From Anderseniella sp963700885 (GTDB lineage Bacteria > Pseudomonadota > Alphaproteobacteria > Rhizobiales > Aestuariivirgaceae), in the NCBI GenBank assembly GCA_963700885.1, contig CAVOZJ010000004.1:92084-156083 (forward strand): a DNA stretch of 64,000 nucleotides. The letters run 5' to 3'. A program made the translations under genes and the position numbers. The notes below the pieces were generated by a model. The model searched no databases. It saw only the letters and a list, made by a program, of their open reading frames with translations, and had not been told where the DNA came from. Within the stretch, counting starts at the first letter, position 1, and each line of letters opens with the position of its first letter. Below are positions 28,106 through 37,562 of the stretch, in pieces.

Positions 28106-29932
28106 CTATTCCACGGTCACGGACTTGGCCAAATTGCGGGGCTGATCAACATCGGTTCCTATAAATACAGCAGCGTGGTAGGCCAACAGTTGCATGGGAA
28201 CTGCATATATCATTGGCGATATGAACGGGTCTGCCTCCGGCACCGCTATCGTCTCGAATGCGTCTGCTGCGTGTGCTGAAGCGCCGGTTTTGTCGGTCAC
28301 CAGGATCACCTGCCCGCCCCGCGCGGCGACTTCCTGCATGTTGGAAATGGTCTTTTCAAACAACTCATCGCGTGGCGCAATCACGACTACCGGTACATTT
28401 TCGTCAATCAGGGCTATGGGGCCATGCTTCAGTTCACCGGCAGCATAGCCTTCTGCATGAATGTACGAAATCTCCTTCAGCTTGAGTGCGCCTTCCATTG
28501 CAATGGGATAGTTGACACCCCTGCCCAGATAAAGCACGTCGCGAGCCACCGCGATCTTCCGGGCCACTTCCCTGATGTGGTCTTCCATGGTCATCATGAC
28601 CGACATGATACGCGGCAGGCCGATCAGGGCCTTCACCAGCGCCTGTTCCTCGCTTGCATCAATGGTTGCGCGCGCTTTCGCCGCCGCGACGGCAAGACAG
28701 GCGAGAACACACAGCTGACAGGTAAATGCCTTGGTTGACGCCACTCCTATTTCAGGTCCTGCATAGGTGCGCAACACGGAAGAACTTTCCCGCGCTATGG
28801 TTGATTCCGGCACGTTCACGATTGCGATTACCTTGTGACCCTGTGACAGGCTGTAGCGCAAGGCCGCCAGGGTGTCCGCAGTTTCACCCGACTGCGAAAT
28901 AACGATGGTGACACCGTCTTTGTCCAAAGGCGCTTCGCGGTAGCGGTACTCCGACGCGATATCCACTTCGACAGGCAGTCTGGCAATTTTTTCAAACCAG
29001 TACTTCGCCGTCAAAGCTGCATAGAATGCAGTTCCGCAAGCAGTAATTGTCACAGATGAGATTCTGGACAAATCAATTGGCAGGTCTTCAGGCAAAATTA
29101 TTGTACTGTTGGAAAAATTTACGTACTCAGCCAGCGTATGACCAATGACCTCGGGTTGTTCCTCGATTTCCTTGGCCATGAAATGCCGGTGATTACCCTT
29201 GTCGACCAGCATGGTCGAGGCCTGGCTGAAACTGATGTTTCTGGTGACCGGTCGATCATTTTCATCGAAAATTTCAGCTCCGGCTCGGGTCAGCACCACC
29301 CAGTCGCCATCATTGAGGTAGCTGACGCGGTTGGTGAAAGGGGCCAGTGCCACGGCGTCAGATCCCAGAAACATCTGACCATCGCCGTAGCCAACGGCCA
29401 GCGGCGCCCCCTGGCGCGCGCCCATCATCAGGTCGTGTTCACCCCTTACCAGAATGCCCAGCGAGAAAGCACCCTGCAACTGTTTCAGCGTTTGCGACAC
29501 CGCATCCCTCGGCGGCAATCCGGCCGCCAGTTTCTGGTTGACCAACTGAGCAACAACTTCGGTATCTGTTTCCGTTTCACAGGAAATTCCGTCTGCAGCA
29601 AGCTGATCTTTCAGTGTACGATAGTTCTCAATAATGCCGTTATGGACAATCACGACATCGCCGGCCTGATGCGGATGAGCATTGATTTCGTTTGGCGCTC
29701 CGTGCGTGGCCCACCGGGTGTGACCAATGCCGGTCGTCGCATCCCAGCCGTTTCCAGCAACCCTTGCATAGAGGTTATCAAGTTTTCCCGGCGCCCGGAC
29801 CCGGTCAATTGCACCATCTTTCAAAACCGCTATGCCGGCCGAGTCGTATCCTCGATACTCCAAACGACGCAGAGCTTCGATCAGTTGCATAGCAACTGGT
29901 TCCGTGCCCAGAATGCCCACAATACCGCACAT
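28106..29932 (-). CDS. glmS: Glutamine--fructose-6-phosphate aminotransferase GlmS
   Basis: This 608-residue enzyme makes glucosamine-6-phosphate, the entry step to UDP-GlcNAc. The N-terminal glutaminase domain starts MCGIVGILG with Cys2 as nucleophile (after Met removal Cys1). Two SIS isomerase domains follow, with TACGTAFYAALTAKYWFEK and ISQSGETADTLAALRY. The C-terminus is DQPRNLAKSVTVE, as in the family. It lies 6 bases after glmU, giving a glmU-glmS operon. I see no space for a glmS ribozyme. Confidence 0.98.
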   Translation of the reverse strand: MCGIVGILGTEPVAMQLIEALRRLEYRGYDSAGIAVLKDGAIDRVRAPGKLDNLYARVAGNGWDATTGIGHTRWATHGAPNEINAHPHQAGDVVIVHNGIIENYRTLKDQLAADGISCETETDTEVVAQLVNQKLAAGLPPRDAVSQTLKQLQGAFSLGILVRGEHDLMMGARQGAPLAVGYGDGQMFLGSDAVALAPFTNRVSYLNDGDWVVLTRAGAEIFDENDRPVTRNISFSQASTMLVDKGNHRHFMAKEIEEQPEVIGHTLAEYVNFSNSTIILPEDLPIDLSRISSVTITACGTAFYAALTAKYWFEKIARLPVEVDIASEYRYREAPLDKDGVTIVISQSGETADTLAALRYSLSQGHKVIAIVNVPESTIARESSSVLRTYAGPEIGVASTKAFTCQLCVLACLAVAAAKARATIDASEEQALVKALIGLPRIMSVMMTMEDHIREVARKIAVARDVLYLGRGVNYPIAMEGALKLKEISYIHAEGYAAGELKHGPIALIDENVPVVVIAPRDELFEKTISNMQEVAARGGQVILVTDKTGASAHAADAFETIAVPEADPFISPMIYAVPMQLLAYHAAVFIGTDVDQPRNLAKSVTVE

Positions 29933-29938
29933 AAGCGT

Positions 29939-31312
29939 TTAATCCTTTGTCTTTCGGTCTGCCGAAGCCTTGAGTTTGCGCTCACCCTGAACCCGGTTGT
30001 AACGGGTTGCCCAACCCTGACGTTCTTCCTGCAATCCACGCGCCAGTGCAAGCGCGCCAGGTTCAACATCCCTTGTAATCACACTGCCAGAGCCCACATA
30101 GGCACCCGCGCCAATTTTCACCGGCGCCACGAGAGCTGAATTGGACCCGATGAAGGCACCGGCACCAATATCTGTCCGATGCTTGAAGAAACCATCATAG
30201 TTGCAGGTGATTGTGCCTGCTCCAACATTGGCCTTTTCACCCACACGGGCATCGCCAACATAACTGAGGTGATTGACTTTCGCACCTTCCTCAATGGTGG
30301 CATTTTTCACTTCGACGAAATTGCCAATCTTGACGTTTTGCGCCAGTTGGGTGCCCGGACGGATACGGGCATAGGGGCCCAACTCGACTCTTTCGCCAAC
30401 CTGCGCATTTTCAATATGGCAAAACGAATGAATTGTGCTGCCTGAGCCAATCGACACACCTTGTCCAATCACCACATTCGGTTCAATGACCACATCACTG
30501 CCGATTATGCTGTCGGCGCTGAGGAATACCGTTTCAGGTGCAATCAGCGTTGCACCTTCCGACATGGCCTTTTCCCGGTACCGGCGCTGAAGCTCGGCTT
30601 CCACCCGAGCCAATTCAGCGCGCGTGTTCACTCCCAGTGTTTCCTGTTCCGGGCACGTCACCAGGGCAATGTTCTCGCCCACACTGTTGGCCAGCCCCAC
30701 TATATCGGTCAGATAATACTCGCCTTTTGCATTGTCATTGCCAATTTTGGGCAACAGGTCCCGCAGCAACCTGACATCAAACGCCATCACGCCGGAATTG
30801 CATAACGTTATGGCACGTTGTTCATCCGTTGCATCAGCATGCTCGCGAATGGCTGTTACCTGGTTTGAATTGCTGGTCAGCAAACGTCCGTAACCGGAGG
30901 GGTTTTCAGCATTAAACCCCAATACACCCAATCTGGACCCGCCTGCTATCACTGCAATCATCCGGCGCAGTGTCTGCTGGGTCATCAGCGGGTCAGCTCC
31001 AAAAAGCACCAGTACTGTCCCATCAAATCCGTCCAGAGCGGGCAATGCCTTGCTGACCGCATCCGCTGTTCCGCGGGCTGGAGACTGAACAACCACGTCA
31101 GCGTCGGAAGAATACCTCAGCACTTCATCCCGGATTGCGTCCGCGCTGTCACCGACCACCACAACGATGCGGGCAGCACCCAGATCATTGGCAGCATTTA
31201 CGACATGGCCAACAAGCGTACGTCCTGCAGCCTTGTGCAGAACCTTTGGCAGTTGAGAACACATCCGTGTCCCCATCCCTGCGGCCAGTATGATACAAGC
31301 GATGTCTGTCAT
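29939..31312 (-). CDS. glmU: Bifunctional GlmU (GlcN-1-P acetyltransferase / GlcNAc-1-P uridyltransferase)
   Basis: This 457-residue enzyme completes UDP-N-acetylglucosamine synthesis. The N-terminal pyrophosphorylase domain has LAAGMGTRMCSQLPKVLH, with Lys for nucleotide binding. The C-terminal half is a left-handed beta-helix of hexapeptide repeats with GPYARIRPGTQLAQNVKIG, GNFVEVKNATIEEGAKVNHL and YVGDARVGEKANVGAGTI. Both halves look intact. It is the first gene of the glmU-glmS pair. Confidence 0.97.
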   Translation of the reverse strand: MTDIACIILAAGMGTRMCSQLPKVLHKAAGRTLVGHVVNAANDLGAARIVVVVGDSADAIRDEVLRYSSDADVVVQSPARGTADAVSKALPALDGFDGTVLVLFGADPLMTQQTLRRMIAVIAGGSRLGVLGFNAENPSGYGRLLTSNSNQVTAIREHADATDEQRAITLCNSGVMAFDVRLLRDLLPKIGNDNAKGEYYLTDIVGLANSVGENIALVTCPEQETLGVNTRAELARVEAELQRRYREKAMSEGATLIAPETVFLSADSIIGSDVVIEPNVVIGQGVSIGSGSTIHSFCHIENAQVGERVELGPYARIRPGTQLAQNVKIGNFVEVKNATIEEGAKVNHLSYVGDARVGEKANVGAGTITCNYDGFFKHRTDIGAGAFIGSNSALVAPVKIGAGAYVGSGSVITRDVEPGALALARGLQEERQGWATRYNRVQGERKLKASADRKTKD

Positions 31313-31404
31313 GGCCCTGATGCCTTATCTGCCTGAACGGGATTGTGTGACCTGATTCGGAAGTATCAAACCATACCTGAATATAGCAACGACTTGTTGA
31401 GCAG

Positions 31405-33132
31405 CTACTGGGGAATATTTATGGCCGGTGATACACCTGTTTGCGCGCTGCGGCGATCAGAGAACCTGGTCAACAGGAAAATCGGCACCAGACCAATGGC
31501 AACAATCACCAGTGATCCGGTTGCGGCCTCGTTCAGGCGTTCATCAGATGCCAGTTGATAGACCCGTACAGCAAGGGTATCGAAGTTGAACGGACGCACT
31601 ATCAGCGTTGCGGGCAGTTCTTTCAGGACATCAACGAACACAATGGCTGCCGACATCAGGACGGACCGTCGCAGCAGCGGCAAATGCACCATCATGATGA
31701 CGCCTCGGCGGGTACATCCCAATGTGCGGGCCACATCGTCTATGTGGACCGGTATACGTTTGAAACCGCTTTCAATGGCACTGTTGGCTACTGCGAGAAA
31801 GCGCACGGCATAGGCATAAAGCAGTGCAATGATACTGCCCGACAACACCAGCCCGGTAGAAACACCGAACCGGTTGCGCATCATATCATCCAGCCAGTTG
31901 TCGAATGCCCCCAATGGAATAAGCACGCCGACGGCGATAATCGTTCCGGGAATGGCGTATCCCAATGTGGACAATCGAACGAGATTTCCGGCAAACCCGC
32001 CTGCGGCACGCCGCAAACAGTACCCGGTCAGCATCGCGCACGACGTCACGACAATTGCCGCGGCGCCCGCCAGCAGGAAACTGTTGCCCGCATAAATTGT
32101 GAGCCTGTTGCCCAGAAAGCCGTCGCCTCCATCCACATGAAGATCAAGCAGGATCAGCACGGGCAGGAAAAAACCCAGCAATACCGGAATGGCACAGGCG
32201 ACAAAAGCAAACACCGCTGCCCACCCCCTCAGCAACACCGGCTGAGGTTTCAAAACGCGGCTGGAGGTATCGTAATAGGCCTGGCGCGACCTGGACCAGT
32301 GTTCAAGCGTCACCAGCAAGAAAACGAACGCCAAAAGGCCCGAGGCAAGTTGGGCTGCGGCCACCCTGTCGCCCATTCCGAACCAGGTCCGGTAAATGGC
32401 GGTGGTGAAGGTCTGAACACCAAAATACTGGACCGTCCCAAAATCAGCAATTGCCTCCATCAGTGCCAATGCCACCCCGGCCGCGACTGCCGGCCGGGCC
32501 ATTGGCAGCGCGACAGTACCAAAAACATTCCAGGGGTTGCGGCCCAGGGTGCGGGCCACGTCAAGCAGTCCCCTGGACTGTTCCTGGAAAGCAGTTCTTG
32601 CCAGGAAGAATACATATGGATAGAGCACGAGCACCAGCATCACGCTCACGCCCCATAATGAATGTATGTCGGGGAACCAGTAGTCATGCCTGGTCCAGCC
32701 AAACATTTCCCGAAGACCGGTTTGCAGTGGCCCTGCAAAAACCAGAAAATCGGTATAGGCATAGCCGATAATATAGGCAGGCATGGCCAGCGGCAGAAGC
32801 AGCATCCATTGCAAAATCCGCGAACCGGGAAACCGGCAGGCACTGACAAGCCATGCGGTACCGGTTCCGACAACGGCTGTACCCAGACCCACCATAAAGA
32901 CCAGTCCAAGTGTGTTGAGCACCAGTTCCGGAAGAATCGTCGACACGAGATGGTTCAGGGAGCCCTGGCTTGTATCGAACAGGCTGGAAATCACGGCAGC
33001 AATCGGCAGCAACACCATTAGTGCCAGAAGCGCGGTCGCCACAAATACGCCATTGGGGCGGGCCTTTGAGGCCCACCCCCTTGCTGTTCGCAAACCATCC
33101 CTTTTGTTTCCGGAATTTTGTACTGTCGCCAT
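31405..33132 (-). CDS. Ferric-iron ABC transporter permease (FbpB/AfuB-like)
   Basis: This 575-residue protein has about 12 membrane segments arranged as two fused permease halves. Each half carries an EAA-type loop; the first reads LLDVARTLGRNPWNVFGTVALP and the second HIDDVARTLGCTRRGVIMMVHLP. Such fused permeases are typical of FbpB/SfuB iron(III) transporters. It follows the periplasmic iron-binding protein by 55 bases on the same strand. No gene for the ATPase subunit (FbpC) is found next to it; glmU follows instead, so the ATPase must be encoded elsewhere. Confidence 0.9.
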   Translation of the reverse strand: MATVQNSGNKRDGLRTARGWASKARPNGVFVATALLALMVLLPIAAVISSLFDTSQGSLNHLVSTILPELVLNTLGLVFMVGLGTAVVGTGTAWLVSACRFPGSRILQWMLLLPLAMPAYIIGYAYTDFLVFAGPLQTGLREMFGWTRHDYWFPDIHSLWGVSVMLVLVLYPYVFFLARTAFQEQSRGLLDVARTLGRNPWNVFGTVALPMARPAVAAGVALALMEAIADFGTVQYFGVQTFTTAIYRTWFGMGDRVAAAQLASGLLAFVFLLVTLEHWSRSRQAYYDTSSRVLKPQPVLLRGWAAVFAFVACAIPVLLGFFLPVLILLDLHVDGGDGFLGNRLTIYAGNSFLLAGAAAIVVTSCAMLTGYCLRRAAGGFAGNLVRLSTLGYAIPGTIIAVGVLIPLGAFDNWLDDMMRNRFGVSTGLVLSGSIIALLYAYAVRFLAVANSAIESGFKRIPVHIDDVARTLGCTRRGVIMMVHLPLLRRSVLMSAAIVFVDVLKELPATLIVRPFNFDTLAVRVYQLASDERLNEAATGSLVIVAIGLVPIFLLTRFSDRRSAQTGVSPAINIPQ

Positions 33133-33187
33133 GCTTGATCTGGTCAGGGCCCCTCGGCAAGTAAAATGGACCCGCTGCCGGTCAGCT

Positions 33188-34240
33188 TTATTTCCAACCT
33201 GCCTTGTCCATTATTTCAACTGCTTCGGAGTTCAGGGACGCAAATTTCTGGGCATCCAGAGTGTCTTCCCTGAAGTCACCAAATGTATCCAGCGGGCTCG
33301 TGAGCGGAACACCTTCAACCACTGGATACTCGGTATTGCCGGCTGCAAAATATTCCTGGGCCTGGTCGGAAGCCAGATACTCCAGAAACTTGACGGCACC
33401 GGCTTTGTTCGGGGCATCGCGAGCCACGCCACCACCGGAAATATTCACATGGGTTCCGCGATCTGCCTGATTTGGAAACACCAGGACAACCTTGCCGGCA
33501 GCCTTGCGCTCGTCTTCCTTGTCCGACTTGATCATATTGCCGAGATAGTAGGTGTTGACCACGCCAACATCACCTTCACCTGCAGCAACCGCCTTGATCT
33601 GGTCGCGATCACCGCCTTTCGGCGCACGGGCAAAATTAGCGACAATCCCACGGGCCCATTTGCCCGCTTGCTCCGACCCGTGCGCTGCAATAATCGAGCC
33701 CATGAGCGACTGGTTGTATATGTTGCCCGAAGACCGGATCAACACCTTGCCTTTCATCGCTTCGCCGGCCAGTGCTTCATAACTGGGCGCATCTTTTGGA
33801 TCCATGCGATCTTTCGAGACAACAATGACGCGCGCACGCTTGGAAAAACCAAACCAGCTGCCGTCCGAATGACGCAAGTGACTGGGTATCCGGGTACTCA
33901 GCAATTCCGACTCAATAGGCTGCAGCAGATTTTCCACGTTCGCCCGCTCGATGCGGCCCGCGTCGACTGAAATAAATACATCGGCAGGAGAATTTGCGCC
34001 CTCGGCCTTCATACGTTCTATTAACTGATCAGCCTCGGCTTCAATGCGGTTGATTCCAATTCCCGTCTGCTTGGTGAAGTTGGCATAGAGCGCCTCGTCT
34101 GTATCGTAGTGGCGAGATGAATACAGATTGATCTCGTCTGCGGCCCGCAAAACTGATGGTGCAGCCAATATGCCGGCAACTGATCCGGTTGCAGCAAGAA
34201 CAAAACGACGGCGATTAAGTGTTGGGTGAACGAAGGGCAT
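33188..34240 (-). CDS. Fe(3+) ABC transporter substrate-binding protein (FbpA/FutA-like)
   Basis: This 350-residue periplasmic protein has a twin-arginine-like signal (LNRRRFVLAATGSVAGILAA). The mature part begins EINLYSSRHYDTDEALYANF, where YSSRHY is the FutA/FbpA signature. Tyr residues later in the protein (NTYYLGNM) match the tyrosine pair that binds ferric iron. It imports iron together with the adjacent permease. A palindromic operator candidate lies 32-48 bases upstream of the start. Confidence 0.92.
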   Translation of the reverse strand: MPFVHPTLNRRRFVLAATGSVAGILAAPSVLRAADEINLYSSRHYDTDEALYANFTKQTGIGINRIEAEADQLIERMKAEGANSPADVFISVDAGRIERANVENLLQPIESELLSTRIPSHLRHSDGSWFGFSKRARVIVVSKDRMDPKDAPSYEALAGEAMKGKVLIRSSGNIYNQSLMGSIIAAHGSEQAGKWARGIVANFARAPKGGDRDQIKAVAAGEGDVGVVNTYYLGNMIKSDKEDERKAAGKVVLVFPNQADRGTHVNISGGGVARDAPNKAGAVKFLEYLASDQAQEYFAAGNTEYPVVEGVPLTSPLDTFGDFREDTLDAQKFASLNSEAVEIMDKAGWK

Positions 34241-34271
34241 GTGAGTACTCTCTTGAAGATGAATTTAAAAT

Positions 34272-34288
34272 CCGACTAAATCAGTCGG
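34272..34288. promoter_or_regulatory. Candidate iron-responsive operator upstream of the iron-binding protein gene
   Basis: CCGACT-AAATC-AGTCGG is a perfect 6-bp inverted repeat in an A/T-rich setting, upstream of the iron-uptake gene. Its position and symmetry suit an operator. Which regulator binds (RirA, Irr, Fur or an IscR-type protein) cannot be decided from sequence alone. Confidence 0.5.
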
Positions 34289-34401
34289 GATTATCTTTTG
34301 CAAGCACGAACTGTCATCTTGCGACATTATGACATGCTGTAACTAATTGAAATTACATAATTAAAATTGGAATAATTCCAAACTTCAGCGAACAATGCTG
34401 C

Positions 34402-36036
34402 TCAAACCGTTAAATCTTCAAGGATGATCTCGCTGGCGCGTTGCCCAATCATCATGCTTGGTGCATTCAGGTTTCCGGTTACAACAAAAGGCATCACGGA
34501 CGCATCGGCGATGCGTAATCCTTCCAGTCCATGTACCTTGAGGCGCGAACTGACGACTGAACCAGTTTTTTCGGGACCCATTCTGCATGTGCCACAGGGA
34601 TGATAGATCGAATATCCCCGTGCCCGGATATCGTGCTCCAGCTGTGCGTCTGAGGCTGCATCAGGGCCTGGAAGGTACTCCCTTTCAACAATCTTCTGCA
34701 TGGCTGGAGTGTCAGCCAGAGCCCGCAAGACGCGCGCGCCTTCCATCATTTCAACAAGGTCATCTTGATCATCCAGGAAGTTGAACCGGATAGCCGGTGC
34801 ATCGTTCACGTCACTGCTGCGCAAGGAAACCTGTCCGCGCGATCTGGGTCGTGTGTTGCAAACGCTAATGGAAAAGGCGGGGTATAAATCTACCTGGGCC
34901 ATACGTCCCGGTGACCCGGGTTCAGCGTCACGCGTCAAGGGAGAAAAATACAGTTGCAGATTTGCTCGCGCGCGTGATGGCGCCGATTTCACAAAGCCGC
35001 CTGCATGGGTTGTTCCTGACGACAATGGCCCTGACCCATGCAGATAGTATTGCAATCCTGCGCGCAACTTACCGTACCAGGTCCCCACTTGCTGGTTCAT
35101 TGTCGGAACACGCGAGCGAAAATGCATGTCATATGCGAAATGATCCTGCATATGCCTGCCAACTGCCGGAAGTTCATGGTGCACATCAATACCCAGCTGG
35201 CGAAGTGATCCGCCTGCCCCGATGCCGGATACCATCAGCAGTTGCGGCGTGCCGATTGCGCCACCGGCCAGTACAACTTCATGCCTGGCTGTAGCGGTGC
35301 AAAGGTGGCCATTCTTGCGATAACTCACACCGCAGACCTTGCGATCCTTGAAATCGAGCCGGACAACCTGCGCATTAGCCTCAAGGCGGAAACCGGACCT
35401 TCCGCGCGCCGGTTGCAACCAGCCGCGTGCGGCTGACATTCGCATGGCAGAAGTGCAAATCGTATGGTGGTAGTATCCGACTCCGTCAACTCTCTCGCCG
35501 TTAAAATCGTCGTTGCGCGCAAACTGCAACTGCTGACCGGCCTCCAGAAATGCATCGCAAATCGGATGAGCGACGCTTGCCCTGCTGTTGACCTGCAACG
35601 GGCCGTCTGTTCCATGCCACTCATCGCGCACACAATGATTTTCCATCGCCTTGTAACTGGCCAGAACCCTGTCCCATGACCAGTCGGGATTGCCTTCACT
35701 TTCCCACTCTTCATAATCTGACCTGGTGCCGCGCATATACACCATCGCATTGATTGCACTGGATCCACCGACAACCCTGCCGCGGGGAACGGGTATCGTA
35801 CGTCCAAACAGGCCTGCCTCAGGATCGCTGGCATACATCCAGTTTACCTGTTGATTGACAATGGAATGGCCGTAACCAAGTGGTGTCCTGATCCAGAAAT
35901 CATTCCGGTCGGGGCCTGCTTCCAGCAGCAGCACGGAATACCTGCCTGACGCCGACAGGTTTCCGGCCAGTACGCACCCTGCCGAACCTGCGCCCACGAC
36001 CACGAAGTCGAACTCCGGTACGCTATGTGTCAACAA
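34402..36036 (-). CDS. GMC-family FAD oxidoreductase (choline dehydrogenase-like)
   Basis: This 544-residue flavoprotein has the dinucleotide-binding motif VVGAGSAGCVLAGNLSASG, the GMC signature VVGGSSAINAMVYMRGTRSDYE and a second GMC signature GAIGTPQLLMVSGIG. The C-terminal active-site segment has HPCGTCRMG and DASVMPFVVTGNLNAPSMMI, with the His/Asn pair of the family. It oxidises an alcohol group on an unknown substrate. The gene is separated from the upstream aminotransferase by a strong terminator. Confidence 0.92.
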   Translation of the reverse strand: MLTHSVPEFDFVVVGAGSAGCVLAGNLSASGRYSVLLLEAGPDRNDFWIRTPLGYGHSIVNQQVNWMYASDPEAGLFGRTIPVPRGRVVGGSSAINAMVYMRGTRSDYEEWESEGNPDWSWDRVLASYKAMENHCVRDEWHGTDGPLQVNSRASVAHPICDAFLEAGQQLQFARNDDFNGERVDGVGYYHHTICTSAMRMSAARGWLQPARGRSGFRLEANAQVVRLDFKDRKVCGVSYRKNGHLCTATARHEVVLAGGAIGTPQLLMVSGIGAGGSLRQLGIDVHHELPAVGRHMQDHFAYDMHFRSRVPTMNQQVGTWYGKLRAGLQYYLHGSGPLSSGTTHAGGFVKSAPSRARANLQLYFSPLTRDAEPGSPGRMAQVDLYPAFSISVCNTRPRSRGQVSLRSSDVNDAPAIRFNFLDDQDDLVEMMEGARVLRALADTPAMQKIVEREYLPGPDAASDAQLEHDIRARGYSIYHPCGTCRMGPEKTGSVVSSRLKVHGLEGLRIADASVMPFVVTGNLNAPSMMIGQRASEIILEDLTV

Positions 36037-36097
36037 CTCATTTCCCGTCCAAAACCCTGGAATCGGTCATGATGCTGAAAACTGTCTGTCTGCCAAG

Positions 36098-36141
36098 CAA
36101 AAAGAAACGGACCGGTCCTGCAGGCAACCACCGGTCCGCTT
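36098..36141 (-). terminator. Intrinsic terminator after the aminotransferase gene
   Basis: On the minus strand, CGGACCGGT and ACCGGTCCG form a 9-bp stem around a loop of 13 bases and are followed by TTTCTTTTT. It lies 43 bases past the aminotransferase stop. Confidence 0.85.
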
Positions 36142-36180
36142 AGTTTCCACTCTGGAGGAATGGCTGCAGGTCAGAAGTTC

Positions 36181-37380
36181 TTATTCCGCCGCAACATCCA
36201 TTGCGAATGAGTTGGCCGACACGAACCATTCCTGTGCCGCGGCGACACCCGAACCAAGCTTGACCCCGGCACCAGCGTCCCGCAATGCCATCTCCGCAGA
36301 TGCGAGTGCGGCAAGACACATGACTTCGTTCAGATCACCAAGATGACCAATGCGGAAAACCCTGCCCATGACCTTGCTCAGGCCGGAACCGAAACTGGTA
36401 CGGTAGCGCTCATAACCAAACTTGATAACGTCCCGGGCGTCGATGGTTTCCGGAACAATGATCGCCGAAACCGTGTCTGAGTACCATTGCGGAGAATGCG
36501 CGCACAGACTGCAACCCTGCCAAGCGAGAATTCCCCTGCGAACACCTTCGGCAAGCCGCCTGTGCCGCGCAAAGACGTTTGCCAGGCCTTCTTCCTCAAT
36601 CAACGCCAGGGATTCCCGGAGCCCGTGGAAGAGTTGGGTCGGCGGCGTATAGGGGAAGTAGCCGTCATCATTGAATTTGAGCATGTCTTCAAAAGAAAAG
36701 TAGCAACGTGGCATCCGGGACGTTTTTGATGCCTTGAGCGCCCTTTCGCTTACACCCAGCATCGACAGACCTGCGGGCAGCATGAAACCTTTCTGCGAAC
36801 CGGCCACCGCCAGGTCAACCCCCCACTCTTCGAAACGGAAATCAATCGATCCAATTGAACTCACGCCATCCACAAACAGCATTGCCGGATGGCTGGCAGC
36901 GTCCATGGCAGCACGTACCCCGGCCACGTCGGACGTTACTCCGGTTGCCGTTTCGTTCTGTGTCGCAAACACGGCCTTGATTGTGTGGGCTTTGTCGGCA
37001 GCCAGAATATCTGCATATTCGGTCACCGGAACACCCTTGCCCCAATCAACCTCAACAACCTGTACTTCAAGCCCAAGCCGCCTGGCCATGTCGACCCAGA
37101 GGTGGCTGAACTGCCCAAAACTGGACATCAACACCTTGTCGCCCGGGTTCAGCGTGTTGGTTATGGCGCTTTCCCACGCGCCGGTCCCGGAGCCAGGAAA
37201 CATGAACATACGGCCCGAAGTCATTTGAAAGACGCGTTTAAGCCCTTCAAACAAGGGCTTTGTCAAATCGCCAAAATCGGGGGCGCGCATATCCTCCATC
37301 GGCACGTTCATGGCCCGTCTGACACGATCAGGAATATTCGTGGGTCCGGGAATGAATAGATGTGACTGACCGTTTTTCAT
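36181..37380 (-). CDS. Serine--glyoxylate aminotransferase-like class-V aminotransferase
   Basis: This protein of about 399 residues is a PLP enzyme of the alanine/serine-glyoxylate group. It starts HLFIPGPTNIPDRVRRAMN, typical of SGAT, has MFPGSGTGAWESAITN, and binds PLP through Lys in VAGSQKGFMLPAGLSML (about residues 190-207). It interconverts serine plus glyoxylate with hydroxypyruvate plus glycine, a step of the serine cycle and photorespiration-type salvage. The start at 37380 has GGAGGAG upstream; an in-frame start at 37413 is less likely. It is divergent from a ScfR-like regulator. Confidence 0.9.
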   Translation of the reverse strand: MKNGQSHLFIPGPTNIPDRVRRAMNVPMEDMRAPDFGDLTKPLFEGLKRVFQMTSGRMFMFPGSGTGAWESAITNTLNPGDKVLMSSFGQFSHLWVDMARRLGLEVQVVEVDWGKGVPVTEYADILAADKAHTIKAVFATQNETATGVTSDVAGVRAAMDAASHPAMLFVDGVSSIGSIDFRFEEWGVDLAVAGSQKGFMLPAGLSMLGVSERALKASKTSRMPRCYFSFEDMLKFNDDGYFPYTPPTQLFHGLRESLALIEEEGLANVFARHRRLAEGVRRGILAWQGCSLCAHSPQWYSDTVSAIIVPETIDARDVIKFGYERYRTSFGSGLSKVMGRVFRIGHLGDLNEVMCLAALASAEMALRDAGAGVKLGSGVAAAQEWFVSANSFAMDVAAE

Positions 37381-37505
37381 GATGTCTCCTCCGACTATCG
37401 AGCGTGCGACCACCTTGTTTGTTTTGCTTCACGCACTCTTTGTCCTTAGGCGATAAACCGGCAACATCCGAACTAAAGCGGGTCGTGTTGAAAACCTTGT
37501 TGTTT

Positions 37506-37522
37506 ACAATTTTCGTAATTGT
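37506..37522. promoter_or_regulatory. Inverted repeat in the divergent promoter region
   Basis: ACAATT-TTCGT-AATTGT is a perfect 6-bp inverted repeat between the divergent aminotransferase and regulator genes, 41 bases before the regulator ATG. It is a candidate binding site for that regulator (inference). Confidence 0.4.
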
Positions 37523-37562
37523 AATATTGTGAATTTCTGGTAGTGACAATATGGAATGATGG

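Noticed and set aside
29138..30139. 333-codon plus-strand frame
   Set aside because: Antisense to glmS and glmU; composition is typical of a shadow frame.
31555..33970. Two long plus-strand frames (367 and 395 codons)
   Set aside because: Both are antisense to the iron permease and binding-protein genes, which show clear membrane and signal features.
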